The notes: a model not told the origin generated them from the letters alone. A stretch of 64,000 nt of DNA from Brevundimonas sp. (GCF_013912005.1 NZ_JACESB010000002.1:1-64000); one strand, 5' to 3'; shown: positions 43,376 through 58,038, counted from the stretch's first letter. A program made the numbers and translations.

Positions 43376-44422
43376 TCAGACGGTGATCGAGCGATAGCCG
43401 CTCTTCGGCTGGATGGTCCCGGACTCGTCGAGCAGCTGGGCGATCTGGACGGCGTTCAGGGCCGCGCCCTTGCGCAGGTTGTCGGAGACGACCCAGAAGC
43501 TCAGGCCGTTGGGAACGGTCGGATCCTGGCGGATGCGGGAGACATGGACGGCGAACTCGCCGGCGGCGTCGACCGGGGTGACGTAGCCGTCGGCCTCCTG
43601 CTTGTCGACGACCATGACGCCGGGCGCCTCGCGCAGGATGGCGCGGGCCTCGTCGGGGGTGATCGGACGGTCGAACTCGACGGTGACGGCCTCCGAGTGG
43701 CCCACGAAGACCGGCACCCGCACGCAGGTGACGGTGAGCCGGATGTCGGGGTCCAGCATCTTGTGGGTCTCGTCCCACATCTTGGCCTCTTCATCGGTGT
43801 AGCCGTCGTCGCGGAACGAGCCGATGAAGGGGATGACGTTGAAGGCGATCTGCTTGGGGAAGAATTTCGGGCTGGCGTCGCCGAGGCCGTAGATGGCCTT
43901 GGTCTGGTTCCACAGCTCGTCCATGCCCTCCTTCCCGGCGCCGGAGACCGACTGGTAGGTCGAGACCACGGCGCGGGTGATCTTCGCCGCGTCGTGCAGG
44001 GGCTTCAGCGCCACCACCAGCTGGGCGGTCGAGCAGTTCGGGTTGGCGACGATGTTCTTCCTCGTGGCCAGCTTCACATCGTCGGGGTTCACCTCGGGGA
44101 CGATCAGCGGCACGTCCGGGTCCATGCGGAAGGCCGAGGAATTGTCGATGACCATGGCCCCGGCCTTGCCGATCTTTTCGGACCATTCCTTCGACACCGC
44201 CCCGCCGGCGGACATCAGCACGATGTCGACGGTCGAGAAGTCGAAGGTCTCGAGATCCTCGCACTTCACGGTGCGGTCGCCGAAGGCCACCTCGACGCCC
44301 TTGGACTTGCGGGAGGCGAGGGCGTGAAGCTTCGAGACCGGAAATTGCAGCTCGTCCAGGATGTTGAGCATCTCCTGGCCGACATTGCCGGTGGCGCCCA
44401 CGACGGCGACGACATAGCTCAT
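43376..44422 (-). CDS. asd: Aspartate-semialdehyde dehydrogenase
   Basis: 348-aa NADPH enzyme reducing aspartyl phosphate to the semialdehyde, the branch point to lysine, diaminopimelate, threonine and methionine. Seen: VAVVGATGNVGQEML, SAGGAVSK, catalytic Cys130 in NPNCSTAQ, GAGKEGMDEL and the catalytic His region RVPVFVGHSEAV. The start at 44422 gives the family N-terminus; the upstream extension does not look like protein. Confidence 0.96.
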   Translation of the reverse strand: MSYVVAVVGATGNVGQEMLNILDELQFPVSKLHALASRKSKGVEVAFGDRTVKCEDLETFDFSTVDIVLMSAGGAVSKEWSEKIGKAGAMVIDNSSAFRMDPDVPLIVPEVNPDDVKLATRKNIVANPNCSTAQLVVALKPLHDAAKITRAVVSTYQSVSGAGKEGMDELWNQTKAIYGLGDASPKFFPKQIAFNVIPFIGSFRDDGYTDEEAKMWDETHKMLDPDIRLTVTCVRVPVFVGHSEAVTVEFDRPITPDEARAILREAPGVMVVDKQEADGYVTPVDAAGEFAVHVSRIRQDPTVPNGLSFWVVSDNLRKGAALNAVQIAQLLDESGTIQPKSGYRSITV

Positions 44423-44569
44423 GCTTGGTAGTCCTTCGGACGCGCTGTCGCTCGCGACGCGGTCGCACGCGGCTTGAGCGCGATTTGGTGGTGAGGCGTG
44501 CATGTAGGCCTTCGCGGGCGCGAAGCAATCGCTTTTCAGGCGCGGCGGGGGCGGCTAAGCCCGAGAACG

Positions 44570-45670
44570 ATGCCCTCCCGCATTCGCACCGCTTATGAAG
44601 AGCGGCTGGCCGACGGCCGGCTGACCCCCGATCCGTCGCAGCGCCCGGTGGTCGACGCCCTCGCCCGGGTCGAGCGGGATCTGGCGAAGCGCGGCCTGTT
44701 CGGGCGCACGCCCGAGGTGCGCGGCCTGTACCTGTGGGGCCCGCCGGGGCGGGGCAAGTCGCTGCTGATGGACCTGTTCTGCGCCTGCGCGCCCGAGCCG
44801 CGGAAGACGCGGGCGCACTTCCACGTGTTCATGGCGCGGGTGCACGGCCTGATCCGTCAGTGGCGCGAGGGCGACGCCGCCGCGCGGAAGCAGGTGTTCG
44901 GCCAGTCGAAGGGGGATGACCCGATCCGTCCGACGGCGGAGCTGATCGCCTCCGAGGCGCGGCTGCTGTGTTTCGACGAGCTGCAGGTCACCGACATCGG
45001 CGACGCGATGATCCTGGGCCGGCTGTTCGAGGTCCTGTTCGAGAAGAAGGTGGTGCTGGTCGTCACCTCCAACCGCGCGCCGGACCAGCTGTACCTGAAC
45101 GGGCTCAACCGGCAGCTCTTCCTGCCCTTCATCGACATGATCGAGAGCCGCTGCGCGGTGGTCGAGGTGGGCGGCGCGCGCGACTGGCGGCTGGACCGGA
45201 TCATGGGCGGGCGGGTCTGGTACGCCCCGGCCGACACGGGGCGGCGGCAGGGATTCGAGCACCTGTGGGACCAGTTGAAGGGCGAGCAGGACGAGGCGCC
45301 GACGACCCTGCACGTGCAGGGCCGGGAGGTGACGCTGGAGCGGACGGACGGGGGGCTGGCGCGCGCCACCTTCGCCGAGCTCTGCGCCCGGCCGCTGGGC
45401 GCGGCGGACTATCTGGCCATCGCGGAGCGGTTCCACACCCTGTTCCTCGAGGACGTGCCGGTGCTGGGGCCCGACAATCACCACGAGGCGCGGCGCTTCG
45501 TGACCCTCGTCGACGCCCTCTACGAGGCGGGCACCCGGCTGGTGGTCCTGGCGGCGGCGCGGCCGGAAGCCCTGTACCGCCAGGGCGTCGGCGCCTTCGA
45601 GTTCGAGCGCACCGTATCCCGCCTCAATGAGATGGCCAGCGCGGACTGGCTGGCGCGGGAGCGGGATTGA
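44570..45670 (+). CDS. zapE: AFG1-family ATPase ZapE
   Basis: 366-aa P-loop ATPase. Walker A GPPGRGKS is near residue 60, the sensor stretch THFHVFMARVH reads RAHFHVFMARVHG, Walker B is LLCFDELQVTDIGDAMIL, and TSNRAPDQLYLNGLNRQLFLPFI is diagnostic. ZapE acts at the division septum in E. coli; mitochondrial AFG1 works on inner-membrane proteins. It is divergent from asd. Confidence 0.92.
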   Translation: MPSRIRTAYEERLADGRLTPDPSQRPVVDALARVERDLAKRGLFGRTPEVRGLYLWGPPGRGKSLLMDLFCACAPEPRKTRAHFHVFMARVHGLIRQWREGDAAARKQVFGQSKGDDPIRPTAELIASEARLLCFDELQVTDIGDAMILGRLFEVLFEKKVVLVVTSNRAPDQLYLNGLNRQLFLPFIDMIESRCAVVEVGGARDWRLDRIMGGRVWYAPADTGRRQGFEHLWDQLKGEQDEAPTTLHVQGREVTLERTDGGLARATFAELCARPLGAADYLAIAERFHTLFLEDVPVLGPDNHHEARRFVTLVDALYEAGTRLVVLAAARPEALYRQGVGAFEFERTVSRLNEMASADWLARERD

Positions 45671-45704
45671 GCGCTAGGTTGGGTCCGCATCGCCGGAGAC
45701 CCCC

Positions 45705-46208
45705 ATGCGCCTGACCGCCTGTTTCGCCGCCCTCTCCCTCCTGGTCGCCGCCGCGCCCGCCGCGGCCCAGACATCGCAACCTGGACTGCCCATCAGCGAG
45801 GTCTCGACCTGGATCGCCTCCAAGGGCGGCGAGGTGCAGCCGGTCCAGCGGCAGGGCGAGGACACCTGGATCACGGTCCGGGACGGCGCCCTCACCTGGC
45901 TGGTGTTCTTCTACGGCTGTCAGAACGACGTCTGCAGCGACGTCCAGTACTCGGCCAGCTTCACCAATGAGGCGATCACCCCCGAGATCCTGAACGTCTG
46001 GAATCGCGATCACCGCTTCCTCAAGGCCTTCCACATCCCGGCGGAGGGCGGCGGGATCACCGCGGTGGTGCAGTACGATCTGCTGCTGCAGCCGGGCGGG
46101 GTGGAGCAGTTGAACGATCCGACCAGCGTCTGGGTGGGGCTGCTGGAGGCCTTCGCCCGTGAGGTCGGTTACCTGCCGCCGGCCGCGGCGCAGCCGTCGC
46201 CGCAATAG
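45705..46208 (+). CDS. Exported YbjN-domain protein
   Basis: 167 aa. The signal peptide (LLVAAAPAAAQ) is followed by a YbjN-type domain: ISEVSTWIASKGGEVQPV, FFYGCQNDVCSDVQYSASF with a likely disulfide pair, ILNVWNRDHRFLKAFHIPAEGG and VVQYDLLLQPGGV. The function is unknown; YbjN is linked to stress and motility in enterics. It follows zapE by 34 bases and ends in a terminator. Confidence 0.85.
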   Translation: MRLTACFAALSLLVAAAPAAAQTSQPGLPISEVSTWIASKGGEVQPVQRQGEDTWITVRDGALTWLVFFYGCQNDVCSDVQYSASFTNEAITPEILNVWNRDHRFLKAFHIPAEGGGITAVVQYDLLLQPGGVEQLNDPTSVWVGLLEAFAREVGYLPPAAAQPSPQ

Positions 46209-46210
46209 AA

Positions 46211-46237
46211 AAGGGCCGCGGTCGCCCGCGGCCCCTT
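46211..46237. terminator. Bidirectional terminator between the ybjN-type gene and mdh
   Basis: AAGGGCCGCGG and CCGCGGCCCCTT form a stem with a TCGC loop and a one-base bulge. AAAA precedes it, so the minus strand copy, serving mdh, has a T-run. Confidence 0.82.
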
Positions 46238-46260
46238 CACGCCTGGTGGTTTCCGGCGGG

Positions 46261-51479
<5,219 letters not shown>

Positions 51480-51567
51480 TCCTGCATTACGACTCCGTAA
51501 GGTGCGGGGCGGGATTTCGGCCTGTTAGGGTCTCGCGCGCCCGTCCCGTCGTTCCCGGAGCCCGTCC

Positions 51568-54426
51568 ATGAAGTCCCGCCTGATTCTGTCCGCCGCCGCC
51601 TCGGCGCTTCTGCTGGGCCTGCCGGCCGCGGCCATTGCTGACGTCGCCGCCCCCGCGGTCGCCGCCGCCCCGGCCCAGGCCGCGGTCGAGGTGCCGCCGC
51701 TGGGCTTCACCCGCCGGGTGCTGGACAACGGGCTGGAGGTCTACTCCGCCCGCGACGCCTCGACCTCCAACGTGACCGTGCAGGTCTGGTACCGGGTCGG
51801 GTCCAAGGACGATCCGGCCGGCCGCTCGGGCTTCGCCCACCTGTTCGAGCACCTGATGTTCAAGGCGACGGAGAACATGCCGTCGGAGAGCTTCGACCGG
51901 CTCACCGAGGACGTGGGCGGCATGAACAACGCCTTCACCGCCGACGACGTCACCGCCTACTACGAGGTGGTGCCGGCCAATCACCTCGAGCGCATCCTGT
52001 TCGCCGAGGCGGACCGCATGGGCTCGCTGGTGGTCGACGAGCCGACCTTCGTGTCCGAACGGGACGTGGTGAAGGAGGAGTACCGGCAGCGCATCCTCGC
52101 CAGCCCCTACGGACGGCTGTTCGGCCTGTTCGCGCCGCAGACCATCTACCAGGAACATCCGTACCGGCGGCCCGGCATCGGCTCCATCGAGGAGCTGGAC
52201 TCCTCGACCCTTGAGGACGTGCTGCGCTTCCACGCCACCTACTACCGGCCCGACAACGCCATCCTGATCGTCGCCGGCAATTTCGACCCGGCCCAGCTGG
52301 ACGCGTGGGTCGACCGGTACTTCGCGCCGCTGCAGCGGCCGTCGACGCCGCTGCCCACCAATGCGGTCGCCGAGCCGGAGCCGACGCAGCCGCGCTCGGC
52401 CACCTACCATGCGCCGAACGTGCCGCTGCCCGCCGTGGTGCTGGGCTGGAACACCGTGCCCTACGGCCACCCCGACCGCGCCGCCCTGACGGTGCTGGAC
52501 GGCATCCTGTCCACCGGCGAGAGCAGCCGCCTGTACCGGTCGCTGGTCTATGAACAGCAGATCGCCGCCCAGGCGAGCTCCAGCCCCGACTTCGCCCAGC
52601 AGGCCGGCAATCTGACCGCCTACGCCATCATGGCCCAGGGCCAGACGGTGGAGGCCGGCAAGGCGGCGCTGGAGGCCGAGGTCGGCCGCCTGCGCGACGC
52701 CCCGGTGAGCGCCGCGGAACTGGCCGAGGCGAAGAACGAGCTGGTGGCCAACGCCCTGCGCGGCCGCGAGAGCATCGAGGATCGCGCCACCACGCTCGGC
52801 ATGGCCCTGATCATGACCGGCGATCCGACCGCCGCGGACCGCGAGATCGCCGAGATCCAGGCGGTGACGGCGGCCGACGTGCAGCGGGTGGCCCGGCGCT
52901 ACCTGACGCCGCAGCGCCAGATCACCATCAACTACCTGCCGGCCGACGAGCAGAACGCGCCGAGCGTGCAGAACATGAACGTCGACGCCCCGATCACCGT
53001 CGCCGCCCTGGCGCCGGCCCGGCCGGTCGCGACCCTGCTGCCCGAGGCCGAGCGGGCGCGGCTGCCGGAGGCGGGGCCGGAGGTCTCGCCGGCGACGCCG
53101 GCGATCGCCGACTTCCGCCTCGACAACGGCCTGCGCGTGCTGGTCGCGCCGATGGAGGGCCTGCCGCTGGTCTCGGCGCGCCTGAACTTCGACGCCGGCT
53201 CCGCCCACGATCCGGCCGGCCGCCCCGGGGTGGCGTCGATGACCGCCGCCCTGCTGACCCAGGGCACCGCCAGCCGCTCGGCCCCGGAGATCGCCACCGC
53301 CATCGAGCGTCTCGGCGCCGCCGTCGGCGCCGGCTCGGGTCCGGACTTCACCAACGTCTACGCCAACGCGCCCAAGGACGTGTTCGACGAGACGGTGGCC
53401 CTGATGGCCGATCTGGTCCGCAACCCCGCCTTCGCCGGGGAGGAGCTGGAGCGACAGCAGGCCCAGACGCTGGACAACCTGCGCGTGGCGCTCAGCCAGC
53501 CGGGCTCGGTCGCCGGCCAGTCGGTGGGCCGGGTGGTCTATGGCGACGCGCCCTACGCCGCCCCCGGGGGCGGCACCCTGGAGAGCGTGCCCGCCATCAC
53601 CCGCGAGGACGTCGCCGCCTTCCACGCCGCGCGCTACCGCCCGTCCGACGCCACCCTGGTGTTCTCCGGCGACATCACCGAGGCCGAGGCCCGGGCGCTG
53701 GCGCAGCAGGCCTTCGGCGACTGGCGCGACCCGGCGGGCGCCGCTCCGGCGGTCGCCGACAAGGCCGGCCCGGCGCTGCCGCCGCGGATCGTGGTCATCG
53801 ACCAGCCGGGCGCCGGCCAGGCGGCGGTGACCGCCGCCATCCGCGGCGTCTCACGCACGGACGCCGACTACTTCCCGCTGACGCTGGGCAACACCCTGCT
53901 GGGCGGCGGCTTCTCCTCGCGCCTCAACCAGGAGATCCGCATCAAGCGGGGCCTGAGCTACGGCGCCCGCGCCGGGCTGGGGGCGCGCGAGGACGAGGGC
54001 CTGTTCACCGCCTCGACCCAGACCAAGAACGAGACCGCGGTCGAGGTCGCCGACCTCATCCTCGCCGAGATCGGCCGGATGGGGACGAGCGCGCCGACCC
54101 AGGCCGAACTGGCGCCGCGCCGGGCGACGCTGATCGGCGGCTTCGGCCGCTCGCTGGAGACGGTGGACGGCCTCGGGGGGCTCGTCGCCGAGCTGGCGTT
54201 GTACGACCTGCCGATGAGCGAGCTGGCGGACTACGCCGGCCGGGTGCGGGCGGTGACGCCGGAGGAGGTGCAGGCGGCCTTCGCCGAGCACCTGCCGGCG
54301 GATCGGGCCAGCCTGGTGATCGTCGGCGACGCCTCGGTGTTCCTCGAGGCGCTGCGGGCGAAGTATCCCTCGGTCGAGGTCATTCCGCTGTCGGAGCTGG
54401 ACCTCGGATCGGCCGCGCTGCGGTAG
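51568..54426 (+). CDS. M16-family zinc peptidase with two tandem M16 units, exported
   Basis: 952 aa. The signal peptide is followed by a first M16 unit with the inverted zinc motif HLFEH (H91, E94, H95) in SGFAHLFEHLMFKATENMPSE, and NNAFTADDVTAYYEVVP. The second unit (from about residue 510) has SAHDPAGRPGVASMTAALL with no HxxEH, so it is the inactive, substrate-clamping half. This is the pitrilysin/PqqL-like one-chain layout. It probably degrades peptides in the periplasm. Confidence 0.92.
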   Translation: MKSRLILSAAASALLLGLPAAAIADVAAPAVAAAPAQAAVEVPPLGFTRRVLDNGLEVYSARDASTSNVTVQVWYRVGSKDDPAGRSGFAHLFEHLMFKATENMPSESFDRLTEDVGGMNNAFTADDVTAYYEVVPANHLERILFAEADRMGSLVVDEPTFVSERDVVKEEYRQRILASPYGRLFGLFAPQTIYQEHPYRRPGIGSIEELDSSTLEDVLRFHATYYRPDNAILIVAGNFDPAQLDAWVDRYFAPLQRPSTPLPTNAVAEPEPTQPRSATYHAPNVPLPAVVLGWNTVPYGHPDRAALTVLDGILSTGESSRLYRSLVYEQQIAAQASSSPDFAQQAGNLTAYAIMAQGQTVEAGKAALEAEVGRLRDAPVSAAELAEAKNELVANALRGRESIEDRATTLGMALIMTGDPTAADREIAEIQAVTAADVQRVARRYLTPQRQITINYLPADEQNAPSVQNMNVDAPITVAALAPARPVATLLPEAERARLPEAGPEVSPATPAIADFRLDNGLRVLVAPMEGLPLVSARLNFDAGSAHDPAGRPGVASMTAALLTQGTASRSAPEIATAIERLGAAVGAGSGPDFTNVYANAPKDVFDETVALMADLVRNPAFAGEELERQQAQTLDNLRVALSQPGSVAGQSVGRVVYGDAPYAAPGGGTLESVPAITREDVAAFHAARYRPSDATLVFSGDITEAEARALAQQAFGDWRDPAGAAPAVADKAGPALPPRIVVIDQPGAGQAAVTAAIRGVSRTDADYFPLTLGNTLLGGGFSSRLNQEIRIKRGLSYGARAGLGAREDEGLFTASTQTKNETAVEVADLILAEIGRMGTSAPTQAELAPRRATLIGGFGRSLETVDGLGGLVAELALYDLPMSELADYAGRVRAVTPEEVQAAFAEHLPADRASLVIVGDASVFLEALRAKYPSVEVIPLSELDLGSAALR

Positions 54427-54429
54427 GCT

Positions 54430-55251
54430 TCACGCGGACAGGCAGACGACCTGCGCCACGCGGAGCTCGCGGCGCAGTTCGTCGGCCACCAGGCCATAGT
54501 TGTCGATGGTGACGATGCGGCCCGTCAGGGGCTCGTCGGCCTTCTGCAGGCCGCGCACCGCGGGGCCGAAGGTGTCGGGGGCGGTGGTGTAGATCCGGCC
54601 GCGGCGGGGGCTCTCGGCGATGGTCACGCCGACCGCGCGTCCCTGCCGGTCGAGCACCGGGCTCCCCGACAGCCCCGCCAGGGTGCCGCCGAGGCCATCG
54701 GTGCGGCCCACCTCGGCCCAGGCCAGCACCGGCTCGTCCCGCTGGCCGCGGCCGCGTACCTTGAGGGTCTCACGGCCCAGCAGCCGGGATGCGACCTCGC
54801 CGGCGCGCGCCTGCGGAAAGCCCGGGTGGAAGCCGCGCTGGTTCTCGCGCAGGCCGCCCAGCTCCGCCACGGGGATGGCCGGCGGACCGCCCCGGGTCTG
54901 GAGAACCGCGACGTCGGCGCGGGGGGCGAGGCGCACGTCGGCGGCCACGGCCCGGCCGCCGCCGACCTTGATCGCCGGCTGCCGACAGCCCTCGACGACA
55001 TGCCGGGCCGTCACCCACAGGCCCTCGTCCGCGATCGAGAAGGCGGTGCCGGAGCTCGGCTGGAAAGGGATGTCCGGCGCGTGGACCGTCACCGAGGGAT
55101 CGAACGGGGTGACAGGGCCCAGCAGGGCGCCCTCCGTCTCGTCCGGCGGCGGCGGCGCCGGCGGCGCGTCGGCGTTCTCGCGGCGGTTCAGGGAGGCGAT
55201 GAGCAGGACGCCCACGACAGCAGCGTAGATGGTCCAGTCGGGGACGCGCAT
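54430..55251 (-). CDS. Membrane-anchored trypsin-like serine protease
   Basis: 273 aa. One N-terminal membrane segment (about 6-20) and a Pro/Asp-rich linker precede an S1-type protease domain. The catalytic triad is visible as WVTARHVVEGC (His), ADVAVLQ (Asp) and LSGLSGSPVLD (Ser, reading GLSGSPV). There is no PDZ domain, so it is not a full DegP. Its substrate is unknown. The start codon is followed on the upstream side, after a few bases, by the heptamer arm at 55257. Confidence 0.86.
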   Translation of the reverse strand: MRVPDWTIYAAVVGVLLIASLNRRENADAPPAPPPPDETEGALLGPVTPFDPSVTVHAPDIPFQPSSGTAFSIADEGLWVTARHVVEGCRQPAIKVGGGRAVAADVRLAPRADVAVLQTRGGPPAIPVAELGGLRENQRGFHPGFPQARAGEVASRLLGRETLKVRGRGQRDEPVLAWAEVGRTDGLGGTLAGLSGSPVLDRQGRAVGVTIAESPRRGRIYTTAPDTFGPAVRGLQKADEPLTGRIVTIDNYGLVADELRRELRVAQVVCLSA

Positions 55252-55256
55252 GGAGC

Positions 55257-55707
55257 AGGTTCTAGGTTCTAGGGGCCAGGTTCTAGGGGGCTCGGAGAGG
55301 AGGCGAGGCGGCTTCTCAAGGATGTCAGCATTCGCCCGACCTCCTCCGCCTGCACAAGGAGGGAGTTGATGGGGGTCGGGGGTGCGAGGTCGAGATCCCG
55401 AACCAGGAGAAGGAAGGTCTCGAGTTCAGCCAGGGAGCCCCTGGCGATGCTGACGAACTGCCCATAATCCTTGCGGGTCCCACGGCCGTGCCCCTCGGCG
55501 AGGTTCGCCGGAATGGATGTCGCCGCGCGGATCATCTGGCCCGAAATCCGATACTCCTCGTTTTTCGGCATCTGGCGCGTCAGACGGTAGACGTCCGCCG
55601 CCAACACCATGCCCTTCCTCCACACCGTCAGGTCGCGGTACGAACGAACCGACATGTCGGCTCCCTCCGGAATGGACCCCAGAACCTAGTCCCTACAACC
55701 TAGCACC
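55257..55707 (-). mobile_element. Composite element: heptamer arms flanking a four-helix-bundle gene (copy A3)
   Basis: The left arm (55257-55290) has AGGTTCTAGGTTCTAGG and variants; the right arm (55675-55707) has the complementary AGAACCTAGTCCCTACAACCTAGC. Between them lies one intact gene, 55269-55655, whose last codons and TAG stop are formed by the arm. The element fits exactly between the protease gene start and the DUF350 gene stop. The arms match the solo hairpins at 2469 and 42290. No transposase is present. Mobility is inferred, not seen. Confidence 0.7.
55269..55655 (-). CDS. Four-helix-bundle protein (23S rRNA intervening-sequence type)
   Basis: 128 aa of the family found inside 23S rRNA intervening sequences and related to the Avd accessory protein of diversity-generating retroelements. 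Seen: SYRDLTVWRKGMVLAADVYRLTR, NEEYRISGQMIRAATSIPANLAEGHGR and YGQFVSIARGSLAELETFLLL, the standard pattern. These small basic proteins are thought to bind nucleic acid; their role is unsettled. The gene has a good GGAGGGA Shine-Dalgarno. Its C-terminal tail PLEPGP and stop are encoded by the heptamer arm. No reverse transcriptase lies nearby. Confidence 0.9.
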   Translation of the reverse strand: MSVRSYRDLTVWRKGMVLAADVYRLTRQMPKNEEYRISGQMIRAATSIPANLAEGHGRGTRKDYGQFVSIARGSLAELETFLLLVRDLDLAPPTPINSLLVQAEEVGRMLTSLRSRLASSPSPLEPGP

Positions 55708-55710
55708 TTC

Positions 55711-56154
55711 TCACCCGGTCAGCGCGGCGGCGAGGATCAGCGCCGTGGCCAGCTTGGCGCCGACGAGAAGCACCGCGGCGGCGACCTCGCCCTCGCGGAT
55801 GCGCTGGGGCAGGCCGGTCAGAAGCACGTCGACGACGCGGAAGGCGAGCAGCTGGAGCACCACGGTGGCGACGCCCCACAGCATGATGTCCTTGAGCGAG
55901 GTCGACACGCTGAGGCTGACCGCCAGGGGGATCGACAGGCCGACCAGAACGCCGGCGAAGGCCACCGCCGCGGCCGCGTTGCCCTCGCGGATCAGGGCGA
56001 TCTCCTTCCACGGCGTCAGCAGGGCGTAGATCACCGCGCCCGCCAGCATCAGGACGAGGGTGACGCCGAGGTGGGCCAGCGTGGTCGGAAAGCCGGTGGC
56101 GAAGGCCTGGACCTCGGCGCTGTCAAGCACGCGGGAAAGGGACGGGGAGTCCAT
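55711..56154 (-). CDS. DUF350-family membrane protein
   Basis: 147 aa with four membrane helices: LGVTLVLMLAGAVIYALL, AAVAFAGVLVGLSIPLAVSLSV, IMLWGVATVVLQLLAFRVVDVLL and AAAVLLVGAKLATALILAAALTG. DUF350 proteins (YjfL type) are small four-helix membrane proteins of unknown function. An ATG two codons earlier (56160) is possible. The stop lies four bases from the heptamer arm. Confidence 0.86.
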   Translation of the reverse strand: MDSPSLSRVLDSAEVQAFATGFPTTLAHLGVTLVLMLAGAVIYALLTPWKEIALIREGNAAAAVAFAGVLVGLSIPLAVSLSVSTSLKDIMLWGVATVVLQLLAFRVVDVLLTGLPQRIREGEVAAAVLLVGAKLATALILAAALTG

Positions 56155-56244
56155 GGACATCCATGCAGGTGGCGATCCGACATGGATTGCCCGCTTTCCG
56201 CCGCATTCCGCAAGCGCCATGACGCCACAGTTGGTGAGCGATTG

Positions 56245-57402
56245 TTACGCCGCCGCCTGCTCCGCCTTGCGCAGGGCCGAGGCGCGCACCTTTTCGCTCT
56301 CGCTCTTCAGCTGGCCGCAGGCGGCGAGGATGTCGCGGCCGCGGGGGGTGCGGATCGGGCTGGCGTAGCCGGCGCGGTTGAGGATGGCGGCGAAGGCCTC
56401 GATCGTCTTCCAGTCCGAGCACTGGTAGTCCGTGCCCGGCCAGGGGTTGAACGGGATCAGGTTGATCTTGGCGGGGACGCCCTGGATCAGCTTGACCAAC
56501 GCCCGGGCTTCCTCGGGGCTGTCGTTGACGCCCTTGAGCATCACGTACTCGAAGGTCACGCGGCGCGCGTTGCCGAGGCCCGGATAGGCGCGGATGGCGG
56601 CCATCAGCTGCTCGAGCGGATACTTCCTGTTCAAGGGCACCAGCACGTCGCGCAGCGGGTCGTTGGTGGCGTGCAGGCTGATCGCCAGCATGGTCTGGGT
56701 GCGCTCGCCCAGCTCGGGGATCATCGGCACCACGCCCGAGGTCGAGACGGTGATGCGCCGGCGCGAGATGGCGATGCCCTCGCCGTCGGAGATGATGTCG
56801 ATGGCGTTCGCCACGTGGTCGAGATTGTACAGCGGCTCGCCCATGCCCATGAACACGATGTTCGACAGGCGGCGGTCCTCCTTGGGCGAGGGCCATTCGC
56901 CGAGGTCGTCGCGGGCGACCTGGACCTGGGCCACGATCTCGGCGGCGGTCAGGTTGCGGACCAGCTTCTGGGTGCCGGTGTGGCAGAAGGTGCAGTTGAG
57001 GGTGCAGCCGACCTGGGACGACACGCACAGGGCCCCGGCGCGGCCGACGTCGGGGATGTAGACGGTCTCGATCTCGATGCCCGGGGCGGTGCGGATCAGC
57101 CATTTGCGGGTGCCGTCCTTCGACACCTGCCGCTCCACGATCTCGGGGCGGGCGAGGGTGAAGGCCTCGGCCAGCTTCGCCTGCATGTCCCTCGCCACAT
57201 TGGTCATCGCCGCGAAGTCGACGACGCCGTAGTGATGAATCCAGCTCCAGATCTGGCTGGCCCGCATCTTCGCCTTCTCCGGCGGACAGACCCCGCCGTC
57301 GACCAGGGCCTGGCGCAGTTCTTCGCGCGTCAGACCGGACAGGTTGACGGGCGCCGCGGGAGCGGCGGCGGGCGTGCGCGACAGGTCGAGCGTCAGGCTC
57401 AA
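56245..57402 (-). CDS. rlmN: 23S rRNA (adenine2503-C2)/tRNA methyltransferase RlmN
   Basis: 385-aa radical SAM enzyme methylating C2 of A2503 in 23S rRNA and A37 of some tRNAs. The cluster motif CxxxCxxC is in [15 protein letters not shown]; also seen are [13 protein letters not shown], the SAM-binding ISTSG-like [21 protein letters not shown] and [10 protein letters not shown]. The resolving Cys near the C-terminus is in [12 protein letters not shown]. The length matches alphaproteobacterial members. Confidence 0.95.
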   Translation of the reverse strand: MSLTLDLSRTPAAAPAAPVNLSGLTREELRQALVDGGVCPPEKAKMRASQIWSWIHHYGVVDFAAMTNVARDMQAKLAEAFTLARPEIVERQVSKDGTRKWLIRTAPGIEIETVYIPDVGRAGALCVSSQVGCTLNCTFCHTGTQKLVRNLTAAEIVAQVQVARDDLGEWPSPKEDRRLSNIVFMGMGEPLYNLDHVANAIDIISDGEGIAISRRRITVSTSGVVPMIPELGERTQTMLAISLHATNDPLRDVLVPLNRKYPLEQLMAAIRAYPGLGNARRVTFEYVMLKGVNDSPEEARALVKLIQGVPAKINLIPFNPWPGTDYQCSDWKTIEAFAAILNRAGYASPIRTPRGRDILAACGQLKSESEKVRASALRKAEQAAA

Positions 57403-57477
57403 GGCGGGATCCTTCGGCGGCGGGAGGCGCGCCTTATACCACAGAACGGGCTGGATTTAAGGCGGCCGGCCCGGCGG

Positions 57478-57885
57478 TCAGTCAGCGCTGTCCTCGATAT
57501 GGTGGATCTGGTCGTCGTCGAGGCCGAAGTGGTGGCCGATCTCGTGGATGAGCACGTGGGCGATGATCTGCCCGAGACCGACGTCGCCGCGCTCGCACCA
57601 CTCGTCGAGGATGGGGCGGCGGTAGAGGAAGATGCGCGCCGGCTCCGGCGCCGGGCCCATCTCGTCGCGCCGCCCGATGTCGACGCCGAAGTACAGGCCC
57701 GTGAGCTCGAACGGGTCCTCGATGTCCATGGCGGCGAGGGTCTCGTCGTCCGCGAAGTCGTCCACGCGGATCACGACGTCTCCGGCCAGGGTGCGGAAGG
57801 GGTCGGGGAGGTCGTCGAACGCCTTGCGCGCCAGACGGGCGAAGTCGTCGAGGGAGGGGGCGAGCTGGTCGGTCCACTGCTGCAT
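57478..57885 (-). CDS. Minimal-zincin metallopeptidase-like protein
   Basis: 135 aa of the MMP-like (DUF1025) family. The zinc motif HEIGHHFGLDDDQI is an HExxH with the third ligand Asp/His downstream. Other blocks are DLPDPFRTLAGDVVIRVDDFAD, LTGLYFGVDIGRRDE and IFLYRRPILDEW. Proteolysis has not been shown for the family. The heptamer element C ends exactly at its ATG, so no Shine-Dalgarno remains. Confidence 0.88.
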   Translation of the reverse strand: MQQWTDQLAPSLDDFARLARKAFDDLPDPFRTLAGDVVIRVDDFADDETLAAMDIEDPFELTGLYFGVDIGRRDEMGPAPEPARIFLYRRPILDEWCERGDVGLGQIIAHVLIHEIGHHFGLDDDQIHHIEDSAD

Positions 57886-57997
57886 AGGGATGAGGGATTA
57901 GGGATGAGGGATGATGTTGGGAAGGGTTCCGGCCCCCGCCGGGCGCCGCGTCTGCAATCTCTCATCCCTCATCCCTAGTCCCTCATCCCCCATCAGG
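57885..57997. repeat. Heptamer-array hairpin, TAGGGAT type (copy C)
   Basis: The left arm (57885-57915) has four units of AGGGATG/AGGGATT, followed by a 43-base GC-rich spacer. The right arm (57959-57997) has the complementary CTCATCCCTCATCCCTAGTCC units. Read on the minus strand, the spacer ends AACCCTTCCC before the arm, like copy B. It lies in the divergent space between the zincin gene and divL, and so may shape both leaders. Confidence 0.85.
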
Positions 57998-58038
57998 TAT
58001 GGTTACCGAATCAGGGCGCGGGAGCTGAACGGGACCAG

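Noticed and set aside
55269-55655. Diversity-generating retroelement around the Avd-like gene.
   Set aside because: No reverse transcriptase, template repeat or variable repeat was found within the window.
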